Assembly (NCBI GenBank): GCA_012516935.1
Contig: JAAYVZ010000111.1
Span: 1-42,796, forward strand
DNA from: Holophagae bacterium
GTDB taxonomy: Bacteria; Acidobacteriota; Thermoanaerobaculia; Thermoanaerobaculales; Thermoanaerobaculaceae
Length of the DNA stretch: 42,796 nucleotides
Direction of reading: 5' to 3'
Part shown: piece by piece, positions 16,157 through 24,022 of the stretch
How positions within the stretch are numbered: the first letter of the stretch is position 1
Layout: each line of letters begins with the position of its first letter
The notes under the pieces: generated by a model
What the model was told of the DNA's origin: nothing
The model's input: only the letters and a program-made list of their open reading frames with translations
Database searches by the model: none
Position numbers and translations under genes: made by a program

Positions 16157-18750
16157 CAGCCGTCGAGAGTACCAGACCGAGGGGGCTCACCGGGCTGCTG
16201 CCGGCGCCCGGCCATGAGCGCCGGCACCAACATCAGAGCGGTCAGCAGGCAGGTGATCGAGCCGATCAGCGCCATCACCCCGAGCGATCGCAGCGCCGGG
16301 TAGTTCCCCAGGGTGAGGGTGCCGAAACCAGCGATGTTGGTGGCTGTCGCCAGCACCACGCCCTTGCCGGTCTCCAGCACGCCTTCGTCGATCCGCCCGC
16401 CGTTGCGGTGCAGCCGGTGCACGAGGTGGAGGCCGTAATCGATGCCCACGCCGAGGAGCATCGTGGCGACGAAGGCATTGGCGTAGTTGATCTGCAGGTC
16501 GAGCGCGTACATCACGCCGAGCATGAGGATGATCCCGCTGGCGAGCTGGGCCATGGCGACAGCGGCGAGGCGGAGGCTGCGGAAATCGACCAGCAGCAGC
16601 ACCGCGACCAGCACGACCCCCAGGACCGCCGCCCGCCGGGCGTCGCGCAGGAAGATCTTCTTGAGCTCCCGTCCGAGCACGTTGGTGCCGGTGACGGTGA
16701 TGCCGGCGTCGCTCCCGGTGACCGCTTCCACGAGACCGGGCGGCGGGGTGCGGCGCCACTCGGGCCGGGTCGGATAGAAGTAGGTGACGACCCGCACCCG
16801 CTCGGCGTCACGCCGGACGTATCGATGGACGATGCGATCCAGCCCCTTGCCCTCCAGGTCGTCGATGCCGAGTGGCCGGTCGGGAGCCAGGAAGCGATCC
16901 AGGCGAGCCAGATAGGGCGCGAACGGCTCGACCCGGAAGCCATTGGCCTCCAGCTCCCTGACCAGGACCCGGCGGATTCTGGCCGGGTCGAACACGTCTT
17001 TGGATCCGCGGGCGAGTGCCTCCACGACCTGCCGCTGCCGGTCGGCCGGCGGCAGGTAGCTGAAGATCGACTCGACCCGCCCCACCACGCCCTCGGCCAC
17101 GAACGGCTGCAGCCGCGCCTCGACCCGCGCGGCGAGCTCCACCGCCTCGTCGAGGGTTCGGCCCTCGGAGATCGCCATCATGTACGAGAGCGAGGCGCCG
17201 AAGCGCTGGGCGATGTCCCGCTGCACCTTGTACGACGCCGACTCGGTCGAGCGCAGGGAGTCGATACGCTCGTCGAAGTCGAGCCGCCACGCTCCCCAGG
17301 CCGCGAGCGCGGTGAGCACCACGGTGCCGGCGATCACCGCGGTCCGCCGGCGGACCGCGACCGCGATCAGGCGCTCGAGCCCGAACGACTGCAAGTGCAG
17401 CCGCCTGACCGGCCTGAGCTGCGGACGCACCCCCTCGTTCCAGACGATCATGGCCGGCAGCATGAAGACGACCGCGATACCGCACAGGACGATCCCGGTG
17501 CCGATCAGAAACCCGAGGTCCGAGAGCCCGCGATACGAGCTGATACACAGGGCGTAAAACGTCCCGGCCGAGGTGAGGGCGCCGGTGAAGACACCGAGCC
17601 CACCCTCCCCCACCATCGCCTCGGTGGCCTCGGCGAGGCTCCGACCGGCTTGGCGCTCCTCGACGTAGCGTGCGTACATGACGATCGTGAAGTCGGTCCC
17701 CAGCCCCATGAGCAGGGCCGGCAGCGCGGCGGAGGCCGAGTTGAGGTTGCCGGGATAGAAGTAGGCGAGGGCGAAGCACGCTGCCTGGCCGAGCATGAGC
17801 GGCAGGCTCGAGTAGAAAAGGGTAGCCACCCGCCGGTAGCAGACGAGGTACAGCCCGAGCACCGCCACGAACGACGCCGAGCCGGTGATGACGACGGTGC
17901 GCCCCACCAGCGCCGTCTCCTCGACCAGCATCGCCGGGTTGCCACCGAGACGGGTCGCCACCACCGGCGGGTTGTCTCCGTCGCCTGCGAGCTCGGAGCT
18001 GACGGCCGCCGCCTCCTCCCGAACCGCTTCGAGCAAGGCGGTGGAAAACGCGAGGTCCTGGGAGGCGTGCGCGGGCTTGACGAGCATGATCAACGAGCGG
18101 CCGTCCCGCGACAGGTAGTACCCGCTCGCGAGGTCGAGCTTGAGGGAGCCGTGCTGGCCGAGCAGCCGCTTCGCGAACACGGGCATCAGCCCGAGCGGAT
18201 CCTCGAGCAGAAACTCCTCGCGGAAAGTGCCCATCGGCGAGGCGAGTGCGGCGTGGGCATCGCGCACCTGCACGGCGATCGCCTCGTCGGCCAGGCGCGC
18301 CGCGATATCCGGGAGCTCCTCCGGGGCAAGGAAAAGCAGCGCGTTCTCATGAAACAGATCGAGAAAACGCGGGTCCGGCCGAACCCGATACTCGATCGAC
18401 TCCACCAGGTCCTTGCGGGCGCTCAGCCGCTCCGCGAGGAGATCGGCATGCTCGACCAGTGCGTCCACATGGTCGCCTTTATCGGTCTCCAGCAGCACCA
18501 TCAAGTAGTCGATCGAGCCGAAATCGGCGAGCGCCTGACGGAAGGTGTCGACCTGGCGGTTCCCGCGCGGTATCAGCTTGAGCACATCGGACTCGAGCCG
18601 GATCTTCGAGCCGAGCCAGGAAGAGAACCCGAACGCCACCGCCGCCACCACCAAGACCACTCCCCAACGGCGCCGGCTGAGGGACTCGACAGCCAGCAAC
18701 AGCCGCTGCTTGTGGTCGGCCCGACCAGCAGGACGCAGCGTCTCGTTCAC
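16156..18750 (-). CDS. RND/MMPL-family exporter
   Basis: 864 residues, GTG start (an in-frame TGA lies just upstream). Twin-repeat RND superfamily protein with about 12 membrane segments. Seen: first helix at about 30-46 and a periplasmic domain beginning IRLESDVLKLIPRGN. A membrane block spans about 270-420 (FVAVLGLYLVCYRR, GLGTDFTIVMYARYVEE). A second half starts near 465 (RRRTAVIAGTVVLTALAAW) with its own periplasmic domain and a closing membrane block (FVATMLLGVGIDYGLHLVHRLHR, ATNIAGFGTLTLGNYPALRSLG). The GxGxDF and GVGIDYG motifs in helices 4 and 10 are the family hallmarks. Relatives such as HpnN and MmpL move hopanoids or lipids; the neighbouring ABC and LolA-like genes point to lipid or lipoprotein traffic here. 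Substrate unknown. Confidence 0.9.
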   Translation of the reverse strand: MNETLRPAGRADHKQRLLLAVESLSRRRWGVVLVVAAVAFGFSSWLGSKIRLESDVLKLIPRGNRQVDTFRQALADFGSIDYLMVLLETDKGDHVDALVEHADLLAERLSARKDLVESIEYRVRPDPRFLDLFHENALLFLAPEELPDIAARLADEAIAVQVRDAHAALASPMGTFREEFLLEDPLGLMPVFAKRLLGQHGSLKLDLASGYYLSRDGRSLIMLVKPAHASQDLAFSTALLEAVREEAAAVSSELAGDGDNPPVVATRLGGNPAMLVEETALVGRTVVITGSASFVAVLGLYLVCYRRVATLFYSSLPLMLGQAACFALAYFYPGNLNSASAALPALLMGLGTDFTIVMYARYVEERQAGRSLAEATEAMVGEGGLGVFTGALTSAGTFYALCISSYRGLSDLGFLIGTGIVLCGIAVVFMLPAMIVWNEGVRPQLRPVRRLHLQSFGLERLIAVAVRRRTAVIAGTVVLTALAAWGAWRLDFDERIDSLRSTESASYKVQRDIAQRFGASLSYMMAISEGRTLDEAVELAARVEARLQPFVAEGVVGRVESIFSYLPPADRQRQVVEALARGSKDVFDPARIRRVLVRELEANGFRVEPFAPYLARLDRFLAPDRPLGIDDLEGKGLDRIVHRYVRRDAERVRVVTYFYPTRPEWRRTPPPGLVEAVTGSDAGITVTGTNVLGRELKKIFLRDARRAAVLGVVLVAVLLLVDFRSLRLAAVAMAQLASGIILMLGVMYALDLQINYANAFVATMLLGVGIDYGLHLVHRLHRNGGRIDEGVLETGKGVVLATATNIAGFGTLTLGNYPALRSLGVMALIGSITCLLTALMLVPALMAGRRQQPGEPPRSGTLDG

Positions 18751-18970
18751 GCCACGAGCCGGTCAGCAAGAAGAGGTGATGAGGCCGTCATGACCAGGGA
18801 AGCTCCATTCGAACCCGGGCTCCGGGGCGACCCGCTTCGCGGCCCCGGCCCCCGAGTCTACCACCGACGGGCCGCACCGCTGCGATCGGCCACCCACGCG
18901 AAAGGGCGGCAGCTCCTCGGCCGCTGCCCGACGTCCGCCAACCTCGGAAGACCGGGGTTGCGAGCAGCCT

Positions 18971-19003
18971 GGCGGAGAAATGGGAAGGTCCGCTTTCTCC
19001 GCC
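18971..19003 (-). terminator. Terminator-like hairpin after secF
   Basis: A perfect 10-bp inverted repeat, GGCGGAGAAA and TTTCTCCGCC, with a 13-nt loop, beginning 6 bases past the secF stop on the minus strand. There is no T-run, so intrinsic termination is uncertain. The remaining intergenic DNA to 18751 shows no gene and only a poor -10-like TAGACT. Confidence 0.55.
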
Positions 19004-19009
19004 GGTTTC

Positions 19010-20176
19010 CTAGCGGCGGCGCTTCGCCATCCGGCGCTTCTCGCGCCAGTTGGAGGCGAACAGGGCGATCGGCGAGGCGATGCAGACCGACGAGTAGGTG
19101 CCGACGACGATACCGATCATCAGGACGAACGCGAAGGTGTTGATGACCTCGCCGCCGAACAGAAACAGCGAGACCACGACCAGCTCGGTGAGGACGGAGG
19201 TGATGATGGTCCGCGACAGCGTCTGGTTGATGGCGAGGTCCATGACGACCTCGAGCGGTTTGCCGCGGTCGAGCTTCAACCGTTCACGGATACGGTCGAA
19301 GATGACCACCGTGTCGTTGACCGAGTAGCCAACCAGGGTCAGCAGCGCGGCGATGGTCGCGATGTCGATCTCACGGCCGGTGAGCGAGAGGGCGCCGAGC
19401 GCAATGACCGTATCGTGGACGAGCGCGAGGACCGCACCGATCCCGTACTGGAGCTGGAAGCGGAACCAGATGTAGACCAGCATCCCGAGGAGCGAGAACG
19501 TGACGGCTAAGGTCGCCTTCTTCTGGAGGTCCTTGCCGACCAGCGGGCCGACGTTGTCAGCCGCCAGCAACGAGAACTCCCCGAAGCGCGCGCTCTGCGA
19601 CAGGTAGGTCCGGACCCCGGTCGACAGCGCCGCAACTCCGGTCAGATCCTGGGGACCCACGAGAAGCCCTTTCTGCTTGCGAAGCTGGAGGATGGCGTCG
19701 GCCATCGGGCGGTAGTACGCCTGGCGACCGCTGACCGCACCGCCGACCGCGTCGGGATCGGCTTCCACGAGGGCATCGGCGATCACATCGGCACCTTGCA
19801 GGTTCATGCGGATCGCGGCCTGCACCTGGTTGAACTCGCGGTCGAGCGCCGCCACCATGGGGGCCGCAAAGTCGCCCTCCTCCTGCTTGGGGTTCTGCAT
19901 GCGGATGAGCAGCTCGCGGTCGCTGGGATCCCCGAACCGCTGAATGGTCACGGTTCCGATCTGCAAATCCTCGAGCGCCTTGCGGATGCGCCCGAGATCT
20001 GGGTCGGACTTGAACTTGATGGTGATCTGGGTCCCGCCCGCGAAGTCGACGCCGAGCTTGAAACCCGGCCCGACGGTGATGAGGAGAATCGAGACGGCGA
20101 TCGCCGCCAGCGACACCCCCAACCACAGCCACTTGAAGTGCATGAAGCGGAAGCTGGTGTTGTGCAATACACGCAT
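19010..20176 (-). CDS. secF: Protein translocase subunit SecF
   Basis: Works with SecD to pull exported proteins across the membrane using the proton motive force. 388 residues. Seen: one N-terminal membrane segment (about 17-36), the conserved LGVDFAGGTQ (about 41-50), a long periplasmic domain (about 50-220) and a five-helix block with LTLVGYSVNDTVVIFDRIRERL and NQTLSRTIITSVLTELVVV. It is longer than E. coli SecF (about 323) because of the periplasmic part, which carries an insert at about 85-200. ATG 20176 has GGGGGT upstream and lies 9 bases after the secD stop. Confidence 0.97.
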   Translation of the reverse strand: MRVLHNTSFRFMHFKWLWLGVSLAAIAVSILLITVGPGFKLGVDFAGGTQITIKFKSDPDLGRIRKALEDLQIGTVTIQRFGDPSDRELLIRMQNPKQEEGDFAAPMVAALDREFNQVQAAIRMNLQGADVIADALVEADPDAVGGAVSGRQAYYRPMADAILQLRKQKGLLVGPQDLTGVAALSTGVRTYLSQSARFGEFSLLAADNVGPLVGKDLQKKATLAVTFSLLGMLVYIWFRFQLQYGIGAVLALVHDTVIALGALSLTGREIDIATIAALLTLVGYSVNDTVVIFDRIRERLKLDRGKPLEVVMDLAINQTLSRTIITSVLTELVVVSLFLFGGEVINTFAFVLMIGIVVGTYSSVCIASPIALFASNWREKRRMAKRRR

Positions 20177-20185
20177 GGCGACCCC

Positions 20186-21745
20186 CTAGATCGAAAGCGC
20201 CGTGACCTTCTCGCGGCGTGACAGCAGCAGATCGAAGATGGCCCGGGACACGAACACCGCGGTGAACATCGAGACCAGCAGACCGATGGTCAGCGACACC
20301 GCGAAGCCCTTGATCGGACCGGTCCCGAACTGGAACAGGAAGAGGGCCGAGATGATGGTCGTGAGGTTGGAGTCGATGATGGCGGAAAGCGCCCGCTGGA
20401 AGCCGAGGTCGAGCGCCGAGCGCACCGTCTTGCCGAGCTCGAGCTCCTCACGGATGCGCTCGAAGATCAGCACGTTGGCGTCGACGGCCATGCCGATGGT
20501 CAGAATGATGCCGGCGATACCCGGCAGCGTCAGGGTGGCATGGAACGCTGACATCGTACCGATCAGAATCACGGCGTTGAGCACCAGGGCCAATACCGCG
20601 TTGATGCCAGCTCCTTTGTAGTAGAGCAACATGAAGACCATGATCAGCGCCAGCCCGACGAGGCCGGCGCGGATGCCGCGCACGATCGAGTCGCGCCCCA
20701 GGCTCGGGCCCACGGTGCGCTCCTCGAGGTAGGTGATCGAGGCCGGCAGGGCGCCGGCCCGCAGCACCAGCGACAGGTCCTCGGCCGCTTGCATCGTGAA
20801 GCTGCCCTCGATGATCCCCGAGTCGTCGATGCGCGAGCGGATCGACGGCGCCGAGCGAACCTTGTTGTCGAGCACGATCGCCATGCGATCGCCGATGTGG
20901 GCGGCGGTGTACTCGCCGAACTTCCGGGCGCCCTCCGGCGAGAGCGAGAAGGAAACCGCCGGCTGGTTGTACTGGTCCTGCGAGCGGCGTGCGGTTCGGA
21001 GATCGCGGCCGGTCACCACCGAGGCTTTCTTCACCAGGTAGTACTCGCGGCCGGTGACACGACCATCCTGCCCTTCCACGTCTCCCGGAACGACCTGCGA
21101 GTCGTCGGGGACGACGCCGCCGAGCGTCGCCAGCAACGCCTCCTCGGTGGGCGCCACGCGCACCACCGGCTTGATCTCCAAAAAGGCCGTGGAGCGGATC
21201 AGCTCCTTGACGCGCCCCGGGTCATCGACCCCGGGAAGCTGCACGACGATGCGGTTGCTCTCCAGCCCCTGACGCTGGATGGTCGGCTCCGCGACCCCGA
21301 ACTGGTCGATGCGATTGCGGATCGTCTCGAGCCCCTGGCGGACCGCCATATCCTGCACCGAGCGCCTGACCTCGGGCTTGAGGCGGGCCGTGGTCTCGAC
21401 CCCGGGCGCGACGTTGAAGTCCGGGAGACGATCGCCGAGGATCTTGTCGAGCAGCTTGTCGGAGGTATTGGCCATCGGCTTGAACCGGAAGCCGTCGCCG
21501 TCCTCCAGACGCACCATCGACTCCGGCGGGAACCCCTTGGACGCCAGCTCGGCCCGCACCCGCTCCATGGCGTCGTCGACCTCGGCTCGCACGGCATCCA
21601 TCTGGTTGACCTGGAGCACGAGGTGGATGCCACCTTTGAGATCCAGGCCCAGCTTGACCTTTTGCTCGGGCGGGTACATGAGGTAGACCGCGGCCGCGGT
21701 CACGAGCCCGATCAGAATCCAGCGCCACATAAGCTTGCGCTGCAT
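20186..21745 (-). CDS. secD: Protein translocase subunit SecD
   Basis: Sec accessory protein that completes translocation in the periplasm. 519 residues. Seen: N-terminal membrane segment (about 8-25), GLDLKGGIHLVLQV (about 33-46), the periplasmic P1 region with RQGLETIRNRIDQFGVAEPTIQRQG and IVVQLPGVDDPGRVKELI, and a C-terminal five-helix block with GIILTIGMAVDANVLIFERIREE and IIDSNLTTIISALFLFQFGTG. ATG 21745 has GAGGAGGAG upstream. It stands between yajC and secF, the standard order. Confidence 0.98.
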   Translation of the reverse strand: MQRKLMWRWILIGLVTAAAVYLMYPPEQKVKLGLDLKGGIHLVLQVNQMDAVRAEVDDAMERVRAELASKGFPPESMVRLEDGDGFRFKPMANTSDKLLDKILGDRLPDFNVAPGVETTARLKPEVRRSVQDMAVRQGLETIRNRIDQFGVAEPTIQRQGLESNRIVVQLPGVDDPGRVKELIRSTAFLEIKPVVRVAPTEEALLATLGGVVPDDSQVVPGDVEGQDGRVTGREYYLVKKASVVTGRDLRTARRSQDQYNQPAVSFSLSPEGARKFGEYTAAHIGDRMAIVLDNKVRSAPSIRSRIDDSGIIEGSFTMQAAEDLSLVLRAGALPASITYLEERTVGPSLGRDSIVRGIRAGLVGLALIMVFMLLYYKGAGINAVLALVLNAVILIGTMSAFHATLTLPGIAGIILTIGMAVDANVLIFERIREELELGKTVRSALDLGFQRALSAIIDSNLTTIISALFLFQFGTGPIKGFAVSLTIGLLVSMFTAVFVSRAIFDLLLSRREKVTALSI

Positions 21746-21757
21746 GTCTTCTCCTCC

Positions 21758-22057
21758 TCACTCGCTCGGGGCGAGGTTGACGTCGGCGGCATCCTTCGCG
21801 AGGCCTGCGACGGCCGAGACCGCCACTTCGAGCTTCACGTTGTCAGCCACGCGCAGGATCACGCGGTCGCCCTGCACCTCGACCACCGTGCCGAAGATCC
21901 CGCCGGAGGTCACCACGCGGTCCCCCTTGGTGAGCTTCGACAGCATCTGCTGGTGCTTCTTCTGCCGCTTGCGCATCGGCATGATGAGCAGGAAGTAGAA
22001 GATCGCGAAGATGACGACGAACGGCAGGAACTGCACGATTGGGTTCTTCGGATCCAT
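21758..22057 (-). CDS. yajC: Preprotein translocase subunit YajC
   Basis: Small inner-membrane partner of SecDF, 99 residues. Seen: one membrane helix (about 8-27, IVQFLPFVVIFAIFYFLLIMP), then the basic MRKRQKKHQQMLSKL and the YajC core LTKGDRVVTSGGIFGTVVEVQGDRVILRVADNVKLEV. ATG 22057 overlaps the tgt stop (TGATG) and has GAGGAGACG upstream. The longer open frame that spans this region belongs to another reading frame over most of its length. Confidence 0.96.
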   Translation of the reverse strand: MDPKNPIVQFLPFVVIFAIFYFLLIMPMRKRQKKHQQMLSKLTKGDRVVTSGGIFGTVVEVQGDRVILRVADNVKLEVAVSAVAGLAKDAADVNLAPSE

Positions 22058-23184
22058 CACGTCTCCTCGTCGGCGGCGCCGAAACGGGCCAGCAACGCGC
22101 CGCGCGTTGCCGCGAAGCGGCCGGTCATGATAGCCGAACGCAGGCAACGCATCAAGGAGAGGTAAAAGTGCAGGTTGTGCACCGTCGCCAGGACCACGAC
22201 CGCGGCCTCCCGAGCGAGGAACAGGTGCCGCAGATAGGCCAGCGAGCAGGTGCGGCAGGTGGGGCAGGTGCACTCCCGGTCCGGCGGCTCGTCGGCCTGT
22301 CGCCAGCGGGCGTGCTTGAGCACCACCGGCCCTCGCGAGGTGTGCAGCAGACCGTTGCGGGCGTTGCGGGTCGGGATGACGCAGTCGAAGAGGTCGATCC
22401 CCGCGGTCACCGCGTGGACGATGTCCACGACCGTGCCGACGCCCATGAGGTAGCGCGGCCGGTCGGCCGGCAACAGCGGGGCGCACGCATCGACCGCCTG
22501 CCACATCTCGGGCGGCGGCTCCCCCACCGACAGCCCCCCCAGGGCATGGCCGTCGAACCCCATCGCTCCGAGCTCCTCGGCCGAGCGCCGTCGCAGCGCG
22601 AGGTCGAGCCCGCCCTGGACGATGCCGAAAAGCAGCGTACCTGCGCCGGGCACCAGCGCTGCCCGGCAGCGTGCCGCCCAGCGCGAGGTGAGGCCGACCA
22701 CCGCTTCGAGCTCGGCTCGCGGCGCCGGCAGCGCCAGGCAGACGTCGAGCGCCATGGCGACGTCCACACCGAGGCGCCGCTGCGTCTCGATGCAGCTTTC
22801 GGGGGTAAGGCGAAGCTCGCTGCCATCGAGGTGGGAGCGGAACGTCACCCCGTCCTCGTCGAGCTGCCGGCGGGCCGCCAAAGAGAACACCTGGAACCCC
22901 CCCGAGTCGCTGAGGATGGGACCGTCCCAGCCCATGAAGGCGTGCAACCCACCGAGACGTTCCAGCGTCTCGACGCCGGGCCGCAGGAGGAGGTGGTAGG
23001 TGTTGCACAGCACCATCTCCGGCCCCAGCGCACCGAGCTCCCAGGGCGCCAGCCCCTTGACGCTGGCCGCGGTGCCCACGGGCATGAAGGCAGGCGTGTG
23101 GACGATGCCGTGGCGGGTCGTCAGCTCGCCCGCCCGGGCGCGCGTCCCACCGTCCTCGGCGACGACGGCGAAGTGGCCGGCCAC
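22057..23184 (-). CDS. tgt: tRNA-guanine transglycosylase
   Basis: Exchanges guanine 34 of GUN-anticodon tRNAs for a queuosine precursor. 375 residues, GTG start directly after the lolA stop. Seen: TPAFMPVGTAASVKGL, LILNTYHL-like VLCNTYHLLLRPG, the nucleophile region ILSDSGGFQVFSL, the second catalytic Asp in AGIDLFDCVIPTRNARNG, and the zinc site CTCPTCRTCSLAYLRHL...H. One difference: the base-recognition segment reads MALDVC where most bacterial enzymes have M-FDEC; the Asp and Cys are kept. The tgt-yajC-secDF order is common in bacteria. Confidence 0.96.
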   Translation of the reverse strand: MAGHFAVVAEDGGTRARAGELTTRHGIVHTPAFMPVGTAASVKGLAPWELGALGPEMVLCNTYHLLLRPGVETLERLGGLHAFMGWDGPILSDSGGFQVFSLAARRQLDEDGVTFRSHLDGSELRLTPESCIETQRRLGVDVAMALDVCLALPAPRAELEAVVGLTSRWAARCRAALVPGAGTLLFGIVQGGLDLALRRRSAEELGAMGFDGHALGGLSVGEPPPEMWQAVDACAPLLPADRPRYLMGVGTVVDIVHAVTAGIDLFDCVIPTRNARNGLLHTSRGPVVLKHARWRQADEPPDRECTCPTCRTCSLAYLRHLFLAREAAVVVLATVHNLHFYLSLMRCLRSAIMTGRFAATRGALLARFGAADEET

Positions 23185-23880
23185 CTACTCATTGCTCCCG
23201 AGCTTGACCTCCACGACCTGAACATCGGGCGGCAGCGCGAGCGAAAAGAAGGCGTGTTCGATCGGCTGGTTGGTGACGATGTCGGTGAAGCGATAGGCGA
23301 CAGAATCACCGTCCGCCTCGACGTACGAGACCGCGACCGGCATCATGCGCACCCGGTCGATCTCGACCTCGACCCGCCGGAGGCGTTTCTTGATCAGATG
23401 CGAGATCGGGTTGAGGAGGAGGGTGTAGTTGGAGTCGTCGCCCGGATCGCGGAAAGTGAAGGAGAAGTTCTGCTTGAGGCGGTCCAGTGGCTCGGCGGCG
23501 CCGACGAATCGCAGCACCCGGCGCTGCAGCCGCCCCACCTCCACCCGCTCGGCCCGCTTCTCGGCCGGACGGTAGGTGATCGCCACTCCCTCCGCGAGCA
23601 CGACCGTCATCGGGTGGGGCGTCTCGTACTCCCAGCGCACCAGGTCGGGGCTCAGGTAGTAGAAGCGTCCGACCGAAACCGTCGGCTCGGCGAGCAGCCG
23701 GCTGGTCTTCCGCTGCTCGAAGCGGGCCTGCAAGGTCGTGATCCCGGCCTGCACCTGCGTCACCCGCTGCACCAGCGCCGCCAGCTTGTCGGCGCCTTTG
23801 AGATCGGGTGGCAGCGGCGCCTGGGCCAGCGCAACCGAACTCCCGCTCAACGCCACCAGCAACCGGGCCCACCACCTCAT
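23185..23880 (-). CDS. lolA: LolA family outer-membrane lipoprotein carrier
   Basis: Periplasmic chaperone that ferries lipoproteins to the outer membrane. 231 residues from ATG 23880. Seen: signal peptide MRWWARLLVALSGSSVALAQA, then the LolA beta-barrel pattern: ITTLQARFEQRKTSRLL, VGRFYYLSPDLVRWEYETPHPMTVVLAEG, LLLNPISHLIKKRLRRVEVEID and a final AFFSLALPPDVQVVEVKL. LolA proteins share the F-Q, G-f-...-P-..-RW-Y-.P pattern visible here. It heads the lolA-tgt-yajC-secDF operon. An alternative ATG at 23898 would add six residues. A TACGGT box lies 8 nt upstream, so the mRNA may be leaderless or nearly so. Confidence 0.88.
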   Translation of the reverse strand: MRWWARLLVALSGSSVALAQAPLPPDLKGADKLAALVQRVTQVQAGITTLQARFEQRKTSRLLAEPTVSVGRFYYLSPDLVRWEYETPHPMTVVLAEGVAITYRPAEKRAERVEVGRLQRRVLRFVGAAEPLDRLKQNFSFTFRDPGDDSNYTLLLNPISHLIKKRLRRVEVEIDRVRMMPVAVSYVEADGDSVAYRFTDIVTNQPIEHAFFSLALPPDVQVVEVKLGSNE

Positions 23881-23888
23881 GGCCGGCA

Positions 23889-23918
23889 ACCGTAGCATCG
23901 GAGCGAGGCCGGAGGCAA
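23889..23918 (-). promoter_or_regulatory. Promoter of the lolA-tgt-yajC-secDF operon
   Basis: On the minus strand TTGCCT (23913-23918), an 18-bp spacer and an extended -10, TGC-TACGGT (-10 at 23889-23894). The -10 ends 8 nt before the lolA ATG, leaving room for only one or two leader bases. Confidence 0.55.
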
Positions 23919-24022
23919 CCGGCAAAAGACCGCAGACCGGCGGGCTCCGAGCCTCGCGTGCGGCCCGCTCGGGGGGGATCCCCACCTGCTCGAAGCACTA
24001 CAATGCGAGGTTGGAGGTGCGT

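Noticed and set aside
18804-18825. tRNA-like T-loop sequence (GGGTTCGAAT on the minus strand)
   Set aside because: No matching T-stem, anticodon arm or acceptor stem can be drawn around it.
15958-19143. A 1061-codon open frame on the plus strand
   Set aside because: It is opposite the RND exporter, and the real gene in the region has clear family motifs on the minus strand.
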